From Episyrphus balteatus (Eukaryota > Arthropoda > Insecta > Diptera > Syrphidae), in the NCBI RefSeq assembly GCF_945859705.1, contig NC_079134.1, forward strand, positions 154,415,718 through 154,479,717: DNA of 64,000 nt, given 5' to 3'. The notes under the pieces are model-generated. The model saw nothing but the letters and a program-made list of their open reading frames with translations. It was not told the DNA's origin and searched no databases. Made by a program: the position numbers and the translations under genes. Below, piece after piece: positions 36,836 through 48,460 of this stretch (positions are counted from its first letter, which is position 1; the number at the start of each line of letters is the position of its first letter).

Positions 36836-39149
36836 GTTAGGGTGGGTCAAAAAAATGGAAATTCGTTTATTTTATTTGGTACTTCGAAAACTCGATTGCT
36901 AGACACCTCTAGAATATACTCACCAAATATGAGCTCTTTATCTTAATTTGAAGGTCCTCCGCTTTTCAATTTTCCATTTTTACATCAAGCTTCTACTAAA
37001 AAAAAAAATATTTTTTTTATTAACTGAATTTTTAGCCAATTTTTTTAACGCTCTACAAAAAAGGTTAAATACACCTTTTTGAATTATCTAACCGTTTAGT
37101 AGATATTTGAGGTCCAAAAATCGAGAAAATCTTTAAAAATTCGTTTTTTGTTCTTAACCCTCTACTGCATACGAAGCCAAATATGGTTTTGTCTATTTGT
37201 ATGCACTTTTCTCTTCTCTGTCACAAAAAAATGGTAAAGATTCAATACAATCCTTTTCTTTGTGTTTCTGAGAACCCATAGAGATAGTTTTTTCGTGTGT
37301 CCGACACAAAATAAAGGTGTATTTAATGATCACAGGTGAGTCGATCAGTCGTGTGCATTGAAATCGAAAGTGTAGAATATTTTCATACTTTAAGTGTTAA
37401 TTACTGCGTTTGTTTGGAAAGAAAAGTGGAATTAAAAATTTATTTTTGATCGATTGTCTTATTATGTATGCTATGAACCAATTTTTATTGAAAAAAAATT
37501 ATTGGCCTGGTCTTGGGAGGGCAAAAAGTACGGGAGCCATATTTGGCTTCGTATGCATTAAGGGGTTTTAAATCTACAAAATTTGTTAAATTTTTTTGTT
37601 GGCAAATTTTGTTCCTTTACATTTTTACTTTGCTTGGAAGCTATGTTTTACTTCAGAAATGGATCCCCTTCGCTTTTAGAGGCATTTTTTTATGTTAACC
37701 CCATTTCCAGGGGCGTAACCACAAAAAATTTAGGGGGAGGGAGGCTCACCTATAATTTTTTTTTCAATTATTTTATTACTTTTTAGTTTTTTTAAGATCT
37801 GGGAGTGGGTGAAAATGTTGGAGCAAGACCTACTTCGACAGTGGAAAGAATGTGAACCAGAAAAATTATATATAACTGATAAAACAAATTGCTTTTCTCG
37901 GTTCCATGGCTTAAAATGAGACAAATTTGAAGTAATTCTTAACCTTTTGTAATGCAATGTATTTATTTTACTTTATTCTGTTTTTAAATGATAAATATAG
38001 TCCAGTAAATAAAGGAGTTTTACCCTACAAAAGGTCCGGTAGTTCTAAATTTTTGATATGTTGTTAGGTATGGTTAGTAGATAGAAAAACCAAATTTCCA
38101 CAACCACGCCCCCTCCGCCCCCTTCAGCATCACCGAAAAACCATAGAAATCTGGCACTTTTTTCACTTTTATGCCCATAACTTTCTTCTGGTGCATTTTA
38201 TTGAAAAAAAGTTGTTGGTAGACTTGTAGAAAACATAATTTCCTACGAAAATGACCTTGGTAGTATTTTTATACATCCAAAAACAACGAAGTTATGAAGC
38301 TTCCAAAAACATGTAAAATTTCGGATTTTGCAATATTTTCAGTTTCTTGTCACTTAACAGTGCTATAACTCTTTAACAATTGACTTTTACGCAAAAGTCT
38401 TCATAATCAATCTTATAGACAATTTAATTACCTAAAATAAAATGTAACCCACTTTGATTTTGTGAATCAAATAACCGAGTTAGGGCTAAAATAGTAAAAA
38501 AGTATTTTTGGTAGTTTTAGAAAATTTTTTAATTATCCATTAAATGAAGGATTTGAATCCCACAAAAAGTCGGGTGGTTCTTATTCTATATTTAATCAGG
38601 TTCTAATGGTAGATTGAAAAAAAAATTCATAGCCACGCCCCCTCCGCCCCCTTAACCATACCCCAAAAACCAATTCTGCATTTTTTCAGTTTTATGCCCA
38701 TAGCTTCCTTCTGGTCATTTAAATGTGAAAAATTAATGTGCAAAATTGTAGAACACAAAATTTTCTACAACTTGCACATCCAATATCCACCAAACTAAGA
38801 ATTTTCAAAAAAAAGTTACAATTTCCGTTTTTCTTTATTTTCAGTTTCTTACCTGTTTACAGCGCTATAACTTCCCAATTTTTAATTTTTAGCCAAAAAT
38901 CCTTTTGTAGGGAATTCATTTGCATAACTTTATTATTTTGATAAGAACCAGGTAATAGTAAGTGTTTTTATTTAATAAAAGTCGTATTTCTTAATAACCT
39001 AGTTTAATATCTCATGCGCTTATAAAGCGGTGGGCTATGAGTGGACGAAGGTAAAAGAATTGCGTTATGAGGGGAAGGGGTAGCAGGTGGGGAAATATAG
39101 AAGTAATAGGTGGAGTTGAAGATGGTGAATTATGAGAAAAGTTGGCTTC

Positions 39150-40360
39150 GTTGAATTTTTCTTCAAATTGATCGATGATATCTGATCTTCTTCGTCGACA
39201 TCTTCATAAAAAATTCAAGTGGACGATTTTGACAGGATTGTCCACAGCAAAAATTACAGAATGTGGAACATTTAAGTCCCTCTTTCCTGCATCTGCCAGC
39301 TCCCATGCATCTATGCACATAGATATTTGCATGACACAGCTTTCATCAATTTTTGGGGAGCAGGATCTTGCACAGTTTTAATGGGTTGCAATACGTGGCA
39401 TCCTCTCGTCCAGCCCCATTTCAGAGGTTTTTCTCAATACCCATCCACGCCATGATCTGGTGATAAGTCCGGAGGAAATGAAAGTGTGCTGGATCTGTTG
39501 TACGCGGTAGTTTGCACAAATTAAGTTAGTTGAACTGCTCATAAATTTGAAATATCGAAGAGAGCTTAGAGATATGACTACTGTCCTCTCCATATAAAGC
39601 CAACAAGATATGTTCTTCCGCCTCCGATACTTTCTGATCTCTGGCATTTGGGTCCTTAGCTTCTCTGCAGCTTCAAGAGCAGAGGGGTTTTTGAAACATT
39701 TTGCAAAATTTGTTTTTTTCCGAAAACAAAGATGTTTGAGGTGGTGTCACATTCACTTATGGCATGAATGAGACGTTCTCCATAGAATTGAATGTGAAAA
39801 ATGGAGAATTCATCAGATAAATTGATCCTCCCAGGTTTTCGAAGGTACATACACGTTCTCTGCCCTAGGTATAGTAAGTCGATGTCTTCCTCAAAAATCT
39901 TTGAAACTCTATGGTACCTGCTTTAGATACTAATTCTGGCGCAACTGGAAGAAAGCATCCTTACGTTCGAGTTGAATCAGGGGTGGTTGTGGTTGCATGA
40001 TAGTAGAAACTTAAAGTAGCTGCGCCTCGTGGTGATTTGATGAAAAGCCAAGGGATGTAATCATATAAATGAGAAGCTCAGGACCTTCCTATACATATAC
40101 ACTTATTCTTGTTTGAAGGGGGAAAGGAAGGATCGGGGACGAGCAGCAGCTTTAACAGCATGGGATAAGGCCAAACATTTCCTTTTCCATTTATCCAAAG
40201 GGCCACTCTTATTCTTCAGTATTACAGTTTCAAAAAATAGAGGATGGGTAAGGGTACTCATCTGTATTGTAAACTTTAGACCGAATGACTTCCAAAACTG
40301 TGCCTGCGGCTGCTTTGACTACTCTCAACCTTTTAACCTTCTCCATACTTCTTAGGCAAA
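39150..40360 (-). pseudogene. Decayed transposon gene with cysteine-rich C-terminus
   Basis: I recognise pieces of one protein in changing minus-strand frames. They are an EKVKRLRVVKAAAG stretch near 40340, ERLIHAISECDTTSNIFVFG (about 39795-39735), GLDERMPRIATH-type text, QPIKTVQDPAPQKLMK (about 39390-39340), and finally CRKEGLKCSTFC..C.GQSCQN (about 39290-39225). This order (DTTS region, then a QP...P..L..I block, then a CxxC-type cluster) is found in uncharacterised proteins repeated in many insect genomes, which I take to be transposon-encoded. The cysteine spacing recalls tesmin/TSO1 CXC domains. Stops and frameshifts break it several times. It is not a host gene as it stands, and its enzymatic class is unknown to me. 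Confidence 0.55.
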
Positions 40361-40611
40361 CAGGATTTGACTGTTTTATTATCCATTTTATAATCACCCG
40401 TATTGTGATTTACAACTGTCAATCGATTGTTGATAAATACTGTAATTTTGGGTTTTTAAACCAAAATTATAGGAAAACTGGTCAACTGGAATTTTGTAAT
40501 TAGATTTCTTTATAACGACTAGGACCATTCTCTGCTTTCAAAACTTTTTTTAATTAAGTAATAAGATATTAAAATTAAATTTGTATCAACTTCCGATTGA
40601 TAGTTGTATAT

Positions 40612-40937
40612 TAGGGTGGTCCTTATTTTACTCTTTTTCGAAAATTGAGTGCGACGCCCCCTAGATTGGTTCCAAATCAGGAAAAAAAATACCCTATTTT
40701 TTTTTAAATTTTTATCTCTGACCCTTCCTGGCCCTATTTTGATAAGAAGTTACTATAGCAAGGGCGATATTCTGTGTCCAGTGTTGGGTAAATGGCGGAT
40801 TTTTGATATAAACTTCTTAATTAAATATGGTCAGGAAGGGTTAGGAATACAAATTTGAAAAAATTAGGGCTTTTTTTTCCTGATTTGGAACCACTCTAGG
40901 GGACGTCCCCAATTTTTTGTTCCTAAGGACCACCCTG
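40612..40937. mobile_element. hAT MITE with TTGTATAT duplication
   Basis: The ends are TAGGGTGGTCCTTATTTTAC (40612) and, on the minus strand, CAGGGTGGTCCTTAGGAAC (ending 40937). The 8-bp TTGTATAT is perfect at 40604-40611 and 40938-40945. Further mirrored blocks (TTGGTTCCAAATCAGGAAAA and its complement) make it a foldback of 326 bp. The 69-residue frame inside is an artefact. Confidence 0.88.
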
Positions 40938-42345
40938 TTGTATATAGCAATAAAGCTGAACCTCCTTCAATCGTACTTGTCAACTCATCAACTCATATAT
41001 GAAACTTCATAAAACTGAAAAAAATGCAGAATTGGTTTTTGGAGTATGGTTAAGGGGGCGGAGGGGGCGTGGCTATGAATTTTTTTTTCAATCTACCATT
41101 AGAACCTGATTAAATATAGAATAAGAACCACCCGACTTTTTGTGGGATTCAAATCCTTCATTTAATGGATAATTAAAAAATTTTCTAAAACTATCAAAAA
41201 TACTTTTTTACTATTTTAGCCCTAACTCGGTTATTTGATTCACAAAATCAAAGTGGGTTACATTTTATTTTAGGTAATTAAATTGTCTATAAGATTGATT
41301 ATGAAGACTTTTGCGTAAAAGTCAATTGTTAAAGAGTTATAGCACTGTTAAGTGACAAGAAACTGAAAATATTGCAAAATCCGAAATTTTACATGTTTTT
41401 GGAAGCTTCATAACTTCGTTGTTTTTGGATGTATAAAAATACTACCAAGGTCATTTTCATAGGAAATTATGTTTTCTACAAGTCTACCAACAACTTTTTT
41501 TCAGTAAAATGCACCAGAAGAAAGTTATGGGCATAAAAGTGAAAAAAGTGCCAGATTTCTATGGTTTTTCGGTGATGCTGAAGGGGGCGGAGGGGGCGTG
41601 GTTGTGGAAATTTGGTTTTTCTATCTACTAACCATACCTAACAACATATCAAAAATTTAGAACTACCGGACCTTTTGTAGGGTAACCCCCTTTTTTTTAG
41701 CTTCATTTATTGGACTAATATTTATCTTTTTATAATTTTAATTTTATTCTTCACATAATCTAAATAAATAAAATTAGTAAAATTTCTTACCCCTTAATGC
41801 ATACGAAGCCAAATTTGGCTTATAAACAAATTTTTTAAATTAATTAATTTAAACAAATTTTTTTAATTTAAACCGTTTTGAAACAACCCAAAGAACCCAT
41901 GTAAGGCATTTTTTAATTTTTTCGTCGGCTAATATTAATTCATGCAGTAGAGGGTTAATTTTGTAACAAATTGAAAAATTATATTAATCAAATGCGCATG
42001 ACATATTCTTGTAGGAAACAGATTGTTCCACAAGAAAGGTCTTATTAACTTTTTTTATTTATCTAACCATTTGAAAGATATTCGAGGTCAAAGTTAAACA
42101 AAAATATAAAAACTTTTTTTACTTTTCAAAATTTTCTTATTCACTGAAAAGTCATTATTATTAAATTAGTAAAATGGATTATTGTAGGGGCTTAAATGTT
42201 CTACAAAAAAGTCCTTGGCATCAAATTGGTTGCTTTAACCGTTTAGAAGATATTCGCATCCAAACCAATGCCCACTGATTTCAATAGTTTTCTTATGGTC
42301 CCTATGCATTGCGACTCGGATGCGAATATCTTCTAAACGGTTACC

Positions 42346-43817
42346 GTATTTTCGCAGAGTGTCGAAGAAGCTAAACTCGTGGAAATTTTGAATGAGCATA
42401 TAGTTTCATGAAGTTGGTGATTGATTAAAGTAATGTACATAATACATATTAAAATCAAAATGGATATAAAGACAAGAAAAAAAAAATATTATCTAAAACA
42501 GGTATTTCGTATTTGCAACTGCAATTTTATAACTTGAGCTCTATAGTACCTTAATCATAAGGAAAAAGTAACGTAACAAACTTCTTTACAAGCGAAATGT
42601 ATTTTGTACATTTACTCAAAAATGTCCAAGGGAATACATTTCACCAAAATTCACTTAGTTTTCATTTCCTACTGAATCGTTTGATTAAAAATGTAATGCA
42701 CTTATGAAATTCACTCATGGTACATTTTCGCTAGAATCATAAATTCTTATTATATTGAAAAATTCAACTTCATGCACTTAACCACTTTTAAGGAAGAGTA
42801 AATGTTTGACTTTTACATCTATCTGACAGAAGATAGTGCAAAGCCAACCCTACACAAAGATAGTTTTTCCAATCTTAATGCACTTGAAAGTGAATTTTTT
42901 TTTTTTGCAGGCTTTAATACAAAAATAAAATTAAAGACAAGCATAGTGAAAAAGTAATGAGTTGGGTTACTCAGTACAGAATAACTTAAAGACGACGTTA
43001 ATAAAAACTTAATAGGTTTTAAAGTAGATAAAAGGTGCAAGAAAGAAGGTCCGCTAGAAAAAATCGATACAGGATAACTTACTACAGAAGGACAAAGGAA
43101 GAAGTTACAATTTCAGACTAAATAAGGAATGAATTAAGAAATGTCATGTTGTAAGAATACATATTTTTTATTTATAAAATTAAACAATTAATTTATAGAA
43201 ATTGTCTGTTCATAACTTGCAAAAGAAAAAATACATTCCTTTCCTTAAAAAAGAATCATTTAAAAATAGAGGTTTTATATCAACAAACACGAACCCAAAC
43301 ACAAGACACAACAAATGAAAACATTTAAATTATTTCCACTGTCTCAATAAAATAAAAATACCTAATAAAAAATGAATATAAATTTATTGTTATTTTATTT
43401 GTTCTGACCGTCGCGTCGCGTCGTTGTCGTCTGAGTCTTTCCTAGATTTTGCTTTTACTACGAAACAAAACCAACCATACCCTACATAATTGCTGAACTC
43501 AGGTGCTGGAAGAAATGAAAAACAATTAATTGGCAGACCGTATCTTTTGATTCTCGGCTCGGGGTTCCTAGTATTAATCAATGTTTCAACCTTTTTCTGT
43601 TTTTTTTTTCTCATTTAAATAAATAAAAAACTGAGAAAAAAAGGAAATAAATCTTTGGAATTTTCTGTCTCAATTTACAAAATGTCCTTCCAAGTACAAG
43701 GGTTAAATAAATTAATAATTAGCGAATGCTATAAAATTAAAAAATTAAATCACTGAAAAGGTGTGTTCTCTTTAATTTAAATCTGAAGAATAGTTCAAAT
43801 GGGATGAAGCTTTACAT
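42346..43817. other. AT-rich sequence, no gene seen
   Basis: Short minus frames at 42819 and 43390 have no recognisable content. No bounded repeat. Confidence 0.4.
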
Positions 43818-44127
43818 TAGGGTGGGCCATTATATCGAAACTCCTTCGCTACATACGACTTTTCGTCGTTTGTTTTCTTTCAAAATTTTCAAGAATCACG
43901 TTAAAAGATTTATTTTTCTTTTTTAATTTTTGCTTTGTAATAAAAAACAGAGAGCTGGTGAAGATAAAGTCTTTAATTTCGAAACATCAAATCAGAAATT
44001 TGTATTTATAAACACATTTCGAGAGTAAAGTTTTCTACGAAATTTGTAATTAGTCCAGTAATTTTAGGTTTTATCTGCGGAAAAATTCCTACTGGACTCA
44101 ATTTTGGTACAGACCTTCGTTACGGCG

Positions 44128-46118
44128 CACAGTGTGACAATTCGCACATTTAGCGGGATTTAATTAATAACGCTCACAAATTATAACTTTTCGTGGATTT
44201 TTTTTTATAGAATTTATAACAAATATATACAAAATGAAATGAAACAACAATTTTGTTAATATTCTTTCATATTTTAAACAAAAGAGGTTTAATGGGGGTC
44301 ATTTTTGGGCAAAAGTACGATAACTCACAAGGTGAAGAATTGTAACGAATTCATGTAGAGGAGGTAAATACAAGCGTTTTTTACTACAGGGGAGGGGGTC
44401 AATTCCTCCCCGTTTAAGAGGGAGGGGCAATTTTCTAAAAAAATTACTTAAAATTACTTAAATTAAGAAAAAAATATTTAAAAACGATGGCAACACTAAC
44501 AGTTATGAATGATACCTTTTTCAAAAGCCAACATTTTATACTAAATTCCTATTTTTAAATCAAGTTATTTTAATAAATAGTTTTTGAAATAACCAATTTC
44601 AAAGTCAAAATTTGGGAAAAAAAAGTTTTAAGAAACACATAGAGGACTATATTTTTAAAGACTGTGGATATCAATACAAAATTGATTGATAAATCAATTT
44701 TGCTTTAATTCATTCATTATTAAACACTAAAAACCATATGTTCCTATGCCTTCTAGTTTTTGAGAAAATTGAAAAATAAGGAAACTACTTTCTTAAAAGA
44801 TTTTTTTTTTGTTTGCTATTTTCCATAACCTTGGCTTTAACAGTGCCACTATCAAAAATGGTCTTTGATATTTAACTTCATGAATACTTGCTGGCATATG
44901 AAACCAGCTATAGTTTCTGATATATAGCTCCCTCGTATCTCTTGCAAATGTTTCAAAGGAATCTACGTCAATTACATACCCAGACCCAAGCGCTTCTAAA
45001 ATAATGTGAAACTTTTTTATGATTTCAATATCGATTCCTGTAATTTCAGCAGTTTTTTCTTCATCTCTAAAAAATCTTCTGGCCGTGTTGCCATCATTTG
45101 TGTTGCCGGGCTGTTGAGTTTCAGCTCTAAATCTATCTTGAATCATTTTGTTCTTGCTTTGACCTTTTCTTTACTCCCTTGATCTCTAACCTGCCAAACT
45201 TTAACATCTAGTCTATAAGCTGAATGTTCACTTCAGATGGTTTTTCTGCGCAAATGTAGCAGGTTTGTGACGAAGATGTTATAGATGATAAGAGAATTTC
45301 ATTTAAAACAATTTGTGGCAGTTTAATGATTTCATTTAACCAATCACAATTATTGCTTTCAAAGCGTTCTCTTTTACGACCACATTTGGCCATTTTTTCG
45401 TCAAACAAGTTTTTCTCAAGCATAAAGTTTTGAAGGTTGCCTTTATTGACTTAATTGCCTCTTCAGAAAATGAAAAATTATTAAAATTATATCCATAACG
45501 AAGGAAAACACAGCATCGAAACGCTTAATTTTGATTTTCGAAATCCAAATATCAAAAATTTGTTTTTTCCTAATTTCGGTTGTCATCCTAGAATACGAAA
45601 AATTTTGTATGAGTGTCGCACCTGTGCGCAAAAAGATAAAACACTTTTTGGTTCCACATATATACAGCTTTAAAACAAAAAGGGTCTCAACCTTGAAAAA
45701 CACTGTAAAACTATACTTTTTGTCTAATGAACACATAAAACACATTGTTTTTCACTATTTTTTCGCTTCCAAGCACCCCCATTTTTATGACAACAATTTA
45801 TAAAAAAAAAAAACTTAAGTTTATAATCACAAATACTATATTAAATATACAAAAAATAAACTTTTCCCTCAAACCTCACGAACCACTTGCAACAGAAGCA
45901 AAATCCACTTGGCACTAAATCAGACCATTCTCCTAAAAATAATACAAAAGTTAATTTCTAAAGTAATTTTTTGTTGTTGTGCTTAGTTCTAACGCATAAA
46001 AATGTGCATATTCATTGAGGGGGAGGTTTAGGCTTTAAGAGAAACTGGTTTTTGTTTACATTCATGTATGTTGTTTTTTTAATTAAATCCCACTAAATGT
46101 GTGAATTGTCACACTGTG
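44128..46118 (-). mobile_element. Transib-2: RAG-related DNA transposon with CGGCG duplication
   Basis: The 40-bp ends agree at 38 positions: CACAGTGTGACAATTCGCAC at 44128 and, on the minus strand, CACAGTGTGACAATTCACAC ending at 46118, each continuing to GGGATTTAATTAA. CGGCG lies exactly outside both (44123-44127, 46119-46123). The heptamer is the consensus V(D)J signal heptamer. The unbroken opposite arm of the host foldback reads AACGCCGTAACG once (about 46781), showing the pre-insertion site. At 1991 bp it is shorter than an intact Transib. It encodes the broken transposase at 44793-45423. Confidence 0.93.
44793..45423 (-). pseudogene. Transib transposase remnant
   Basis: Two minus-strand frames survive. 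The downstream one (45146-44793, 117 residues) carries GNTNDGNTARRFF near residue 14-26, ITGIDIEIIKKFHIILEALG near 36-55, GYVIDVDSFETFA near 57-69 and WFHMPASIHEV near 80-90. These match, in order, the C-terminal part of Transib transposases and the GN.AR...HKTLAH region of RAG1. The first block is comparable to DATARITGV in Transib-1. The upstream frame (45423-45208) has GRKRERFE, which may be the GRP.K.F-like segment seen ahead of it in the family. The catalytic Glu block expected after MPASIHE is not readable, and the catalytic Asp regions are missing. Family assignment is from motif memory plus the element's ends. Confidence 0.75.
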
Positions 46119-46365
46119 CGGCGTTGTTATGAAGATGTGAAAAATCGACATTGATATCGCGTCCGCGTTAGAAGTTATAGAGGTAAATCCAACCGTTTTC
46201 GAAATAGAGCTGTTTCAAGCGTAGGCATAATACATGATACGTAATAATAGGTTTGTTTTATTTAAGAGTGAATAATTCAGTATTTGAATACTGAAAAATA
46301 CATGTGTAATCTCTTTTGCTTTTTATTAATACGTTTTTATAAGTTTCACTTATAATCGATATTCA

Positions 46366-46466
46366 AACTAACTTACTAACTAACTAACTAACTAAGTTAC
46401 TTAGCAACTAACTAACTACTTAATAAAATCTTAGCAATTACCCTGAGACGTTTTGGTCTCAGGGTA
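46366..46466. repeat. (CTAA)n tract and adjacent hairpin
   Basis: An ACTAACTAACTAA-type tract at 46366-46423 is followed by a 9-bp hairpin, ACCCTGAGA...TCTCAGGGT (46440-46466), in the loop of the foldback. Confidence 0.75.
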
Positions 46467-46930
46467 AAAACATTTGAGGGTCAAAACACCCCAAATCAAT
46501 CTTAGACTACTTCTAAGAGTCATATCGAAACTTTGAACAAATTTATGTAGTTTGAATGACTACGTTATAAGATAGTCCGAAATCGGTTGGATTTACAGAA
46601 AAATGCATAAGGCAATATTTGTAGATAATTTTATGACGAACAGATTTTCCATAGACCTCTATTGACCTCCGAGCAACAGGTCACGAGATATATGCGAAAA
46701 ACTTATTTTCGTGACCTTTTGACCTCTATAAATTCTAACGCGGACGCGATATCAATGTCGATTTTTCACATCTAAATAACAACGCCGTAACGAAGGTCTA
46801 TACAAAAATCGAGCCCAGTAGGAATTTTTCGGCAGATTGGGGTAAAAAATGTCTAAAATTACTGGGCTAAATAAATTTATCAGATGGAACTCGGAGTAAG
46901 TTCTTTGAGGTTTAGTTAAAACCTAGAAAT

Positions 46931-48119
46931 TCACGCAATAAGATATTTTGATCTGATTTACTGTTTGCAAATGAATGACTTAAAAGGGCGATGGGGAAGT
47001 ATATTGGCCTAATCTCTTGCCGATTCATGAATCTCTACAAAATGCCAACAAAAGTGGAAGGAAAGGTTTCTGTCAAAATGCCAAATGGCAAATTTCAAAG
47101 ATATGTAGCTGCAAATATCCAATATCAAAAGGAATTACCTAATAGCTCCGCGGATATCTTAATATTAATAGAACAAAGGTGGTACCTAAGTGTTGATTAT
47201 GTATTCGATATTATTAACGCTTCAAGGACAGGCAACGATTTGATTGCAATTCAAGTAATTTCATTCAAGTTATTCCTAACACGCAATTTAGACACTTTAG
47301 TAATTTGAGCAATTTGAAATAGTTACTATATTTTGCATAACTGAACACAGTATAGCCATAGTAGAAGTGGCAAAATCACAACGACATTATGAAGAGGTAT
47401 TAGCATGTCAATTTGGTACAATGAATCAATGGTTTTGATTTCATCATTCAATCCATATATTCACTTGGATAAAATTCAATTGAATTAGGTGTTTGAAAAT
47501 CAAATTAATTTATTGGATCAATTAATTTAAGAAAATTGTGAATTGTGAAGTGTTTTTTAAAAATTCCCTGAATATCAACTAAAATTATATCATTTCAATC
47601 ATTAAGGAATGAAAATTTACATTTTCCATTTTAATAATTTAAATTGAAATTCATTTTTGTTTATTTTCTGTGATCTTTTTCAAACTTTTTGTAAAACAAA
47701 AGTAAAACCAGGAGTATTTGAGGTTTCAATTATTAAAATTTTGTTTTGTTATACACAGATTTTTGTTACAAGGACTTACTGAAGCAATTTTGAGGTTAAG
47801 CAAATATTAAATATCTTTTGTGAATTTTAGATATTTTATTTGAAGGACTCTGTCTGCGGCAAAGATATTTATATCATCATCATAATAATTAACCACTTTG
47901 GTCTCTTTGTTTAGAAAAGGAGAGTTATTTGCTTGTGTGATTAAATGAACCTATTACAATCACTTAAAGCTATATTTTACATAATAAAACCAAAATAACA
48001 AAATTGTCTCTATTAGAATGTCCTTGTAGGAAAATTTAATGATGTGTGAGTGGTTTTCTTATGTCTGATGTTTTACAGACAAGTAGGTACAAATTAAAAT
48101 TTCCTCTATTATTTTCATA
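46931..48119. other. AT-rich sequence, no gene confirmed
   Basis: A 105-residue plus frame at 46991-47308 is the most protein-like stretch (it includes MPTKVEGKVSVKMPNGKFQR) but matches nothing I recognise and has no supporting context. I do not call it a gene. Confidence 0.35.
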
Positions 48120-48460
48120 GTCATTTTAAAATTATATTTTAACTTTTTCCCAGGTCTAAAATTTTACACTAATTTTTTTAATACTGGCTGGTTTTTTTTT
48201 CGGAAAACTTTAATATTTTTTTCTTTTTAAATTCATGGTAATAAAATGAATTAAATTCAAATTGCATAGGTATAAATTTGCAGGTTTCAAAATTCTTTGA
48301 AAATAATGATTTATGATTTTACTCTCATGCTTCAAGAAATATTTATTTCAAAGAAAAGACCATTTTTAGCTTTAAAAAATGTTGATTTTGTGTTTAGAAC
48401 TTATGAAAATTTAAAGAAAAATTTTGAAACAAATATCTGCACCTTAGTTGCTGATTCAAA
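48120..48460 (+). repeat. Diverged dispersed repeat, copy 2
   Basis: Colinear with 7195-7560 (GCTGGTTTTTTTTTCGGAAA, CTTCAAGAAATATTTATTTC, AAATATCTGCACC). The 85-residue frame at 48297 lies in this repeat and is probably fortuitous. Confidence 0.45.

Larger units (their letters stand above)
37970..41738. repeat. Foldback with 0.7-kb arms
   Basis: Arms about 37970-38696 and 41009-41738 are nearly identical inverted copies. Landmarks are ACCCTACAAAAGGTCCGG, CCACGCCCCCTCCGCCCCCT (twice per arm), ATGCCCATAACTTTCTTCTG and TAACTCGGTTATTTG-like blocks. The left side has a second, partial tandem unit (38625-38950) of the same text. The 2.3-kb spacer carries the decayed cysteine-rich transposon gene and the hAT MITE. 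Confidence 0.85.
37158..41954. mobile_element. TTAA-flanked piggyBac-like composite
   Basis: The outermost ends are CCCTCTACTGCATACGAAGC (37158) and, on the minus strand, CCCTCTACTGCATGAATT (ending 41954). TTAA lies directly outside both (37154-37157, 41955-41958). CCC-starting tips with TTAA are the piggyBac signature. Internal mirrored blocks CCATATTTGGCTTCGTATGC (37541) and CCCCTTAATGCATACGAAGC (41791) show related sub-ends. The cargo is a foldback with 0.7-kb arms, a decayed transposon gene and a hAT MITE. Confidence 0.65.
36836..42345. mobile_element. AGGGTGGGTC foldback family, copy 1, with nested insertion
   Basis: The left tip is TTAGGGTGGGTCAAAAAAAT at about 36834. The family's left arm runs 36836-37157, is broken by the TTAA-flanked insertion, and resumes at 41955-42270. 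The centre is a 25-bp perfect inverted repeat, AACCGTTTAGAAGATATTCG..., at 42238-42262 and 42321-42345. Matching text (TTAAACGTTCTATAAAAAGT-like, TCAGTGGGCATTGG-like) occurs in copy 2 at 62240-63270. The right arm beyond the centre appears to be missing. Confidence 0.55.
43818..46930. mobile_element. Foldback element interrupted by Transib-2
   Basis: The left tip may be TTAGGGTGGGCCATTATATC at about 43817. Left arm blocks at 44020-44127 (CAGTAATTTTAGG, GAAAAATTCCTACTGGACTC, GACCTTCGTTACGGCG) continue after the insertion with TTGTTATGAAGATGTGAAAA and TCGACATTGATATCGCGTCC (to about 46175). All are mirrored in the right arm at about 46735-46870. The loop contains a (CTAA)n tract and a hairpin. 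Confidence 0.75.

Noticed and set aside
46991..47308. 105-residue plus-strand frame
   Set aside because: Looks somewhat protein-like but matches no family I know, has no clear splice or promoter context, and frames of this length are expected by chance in 64 kb.
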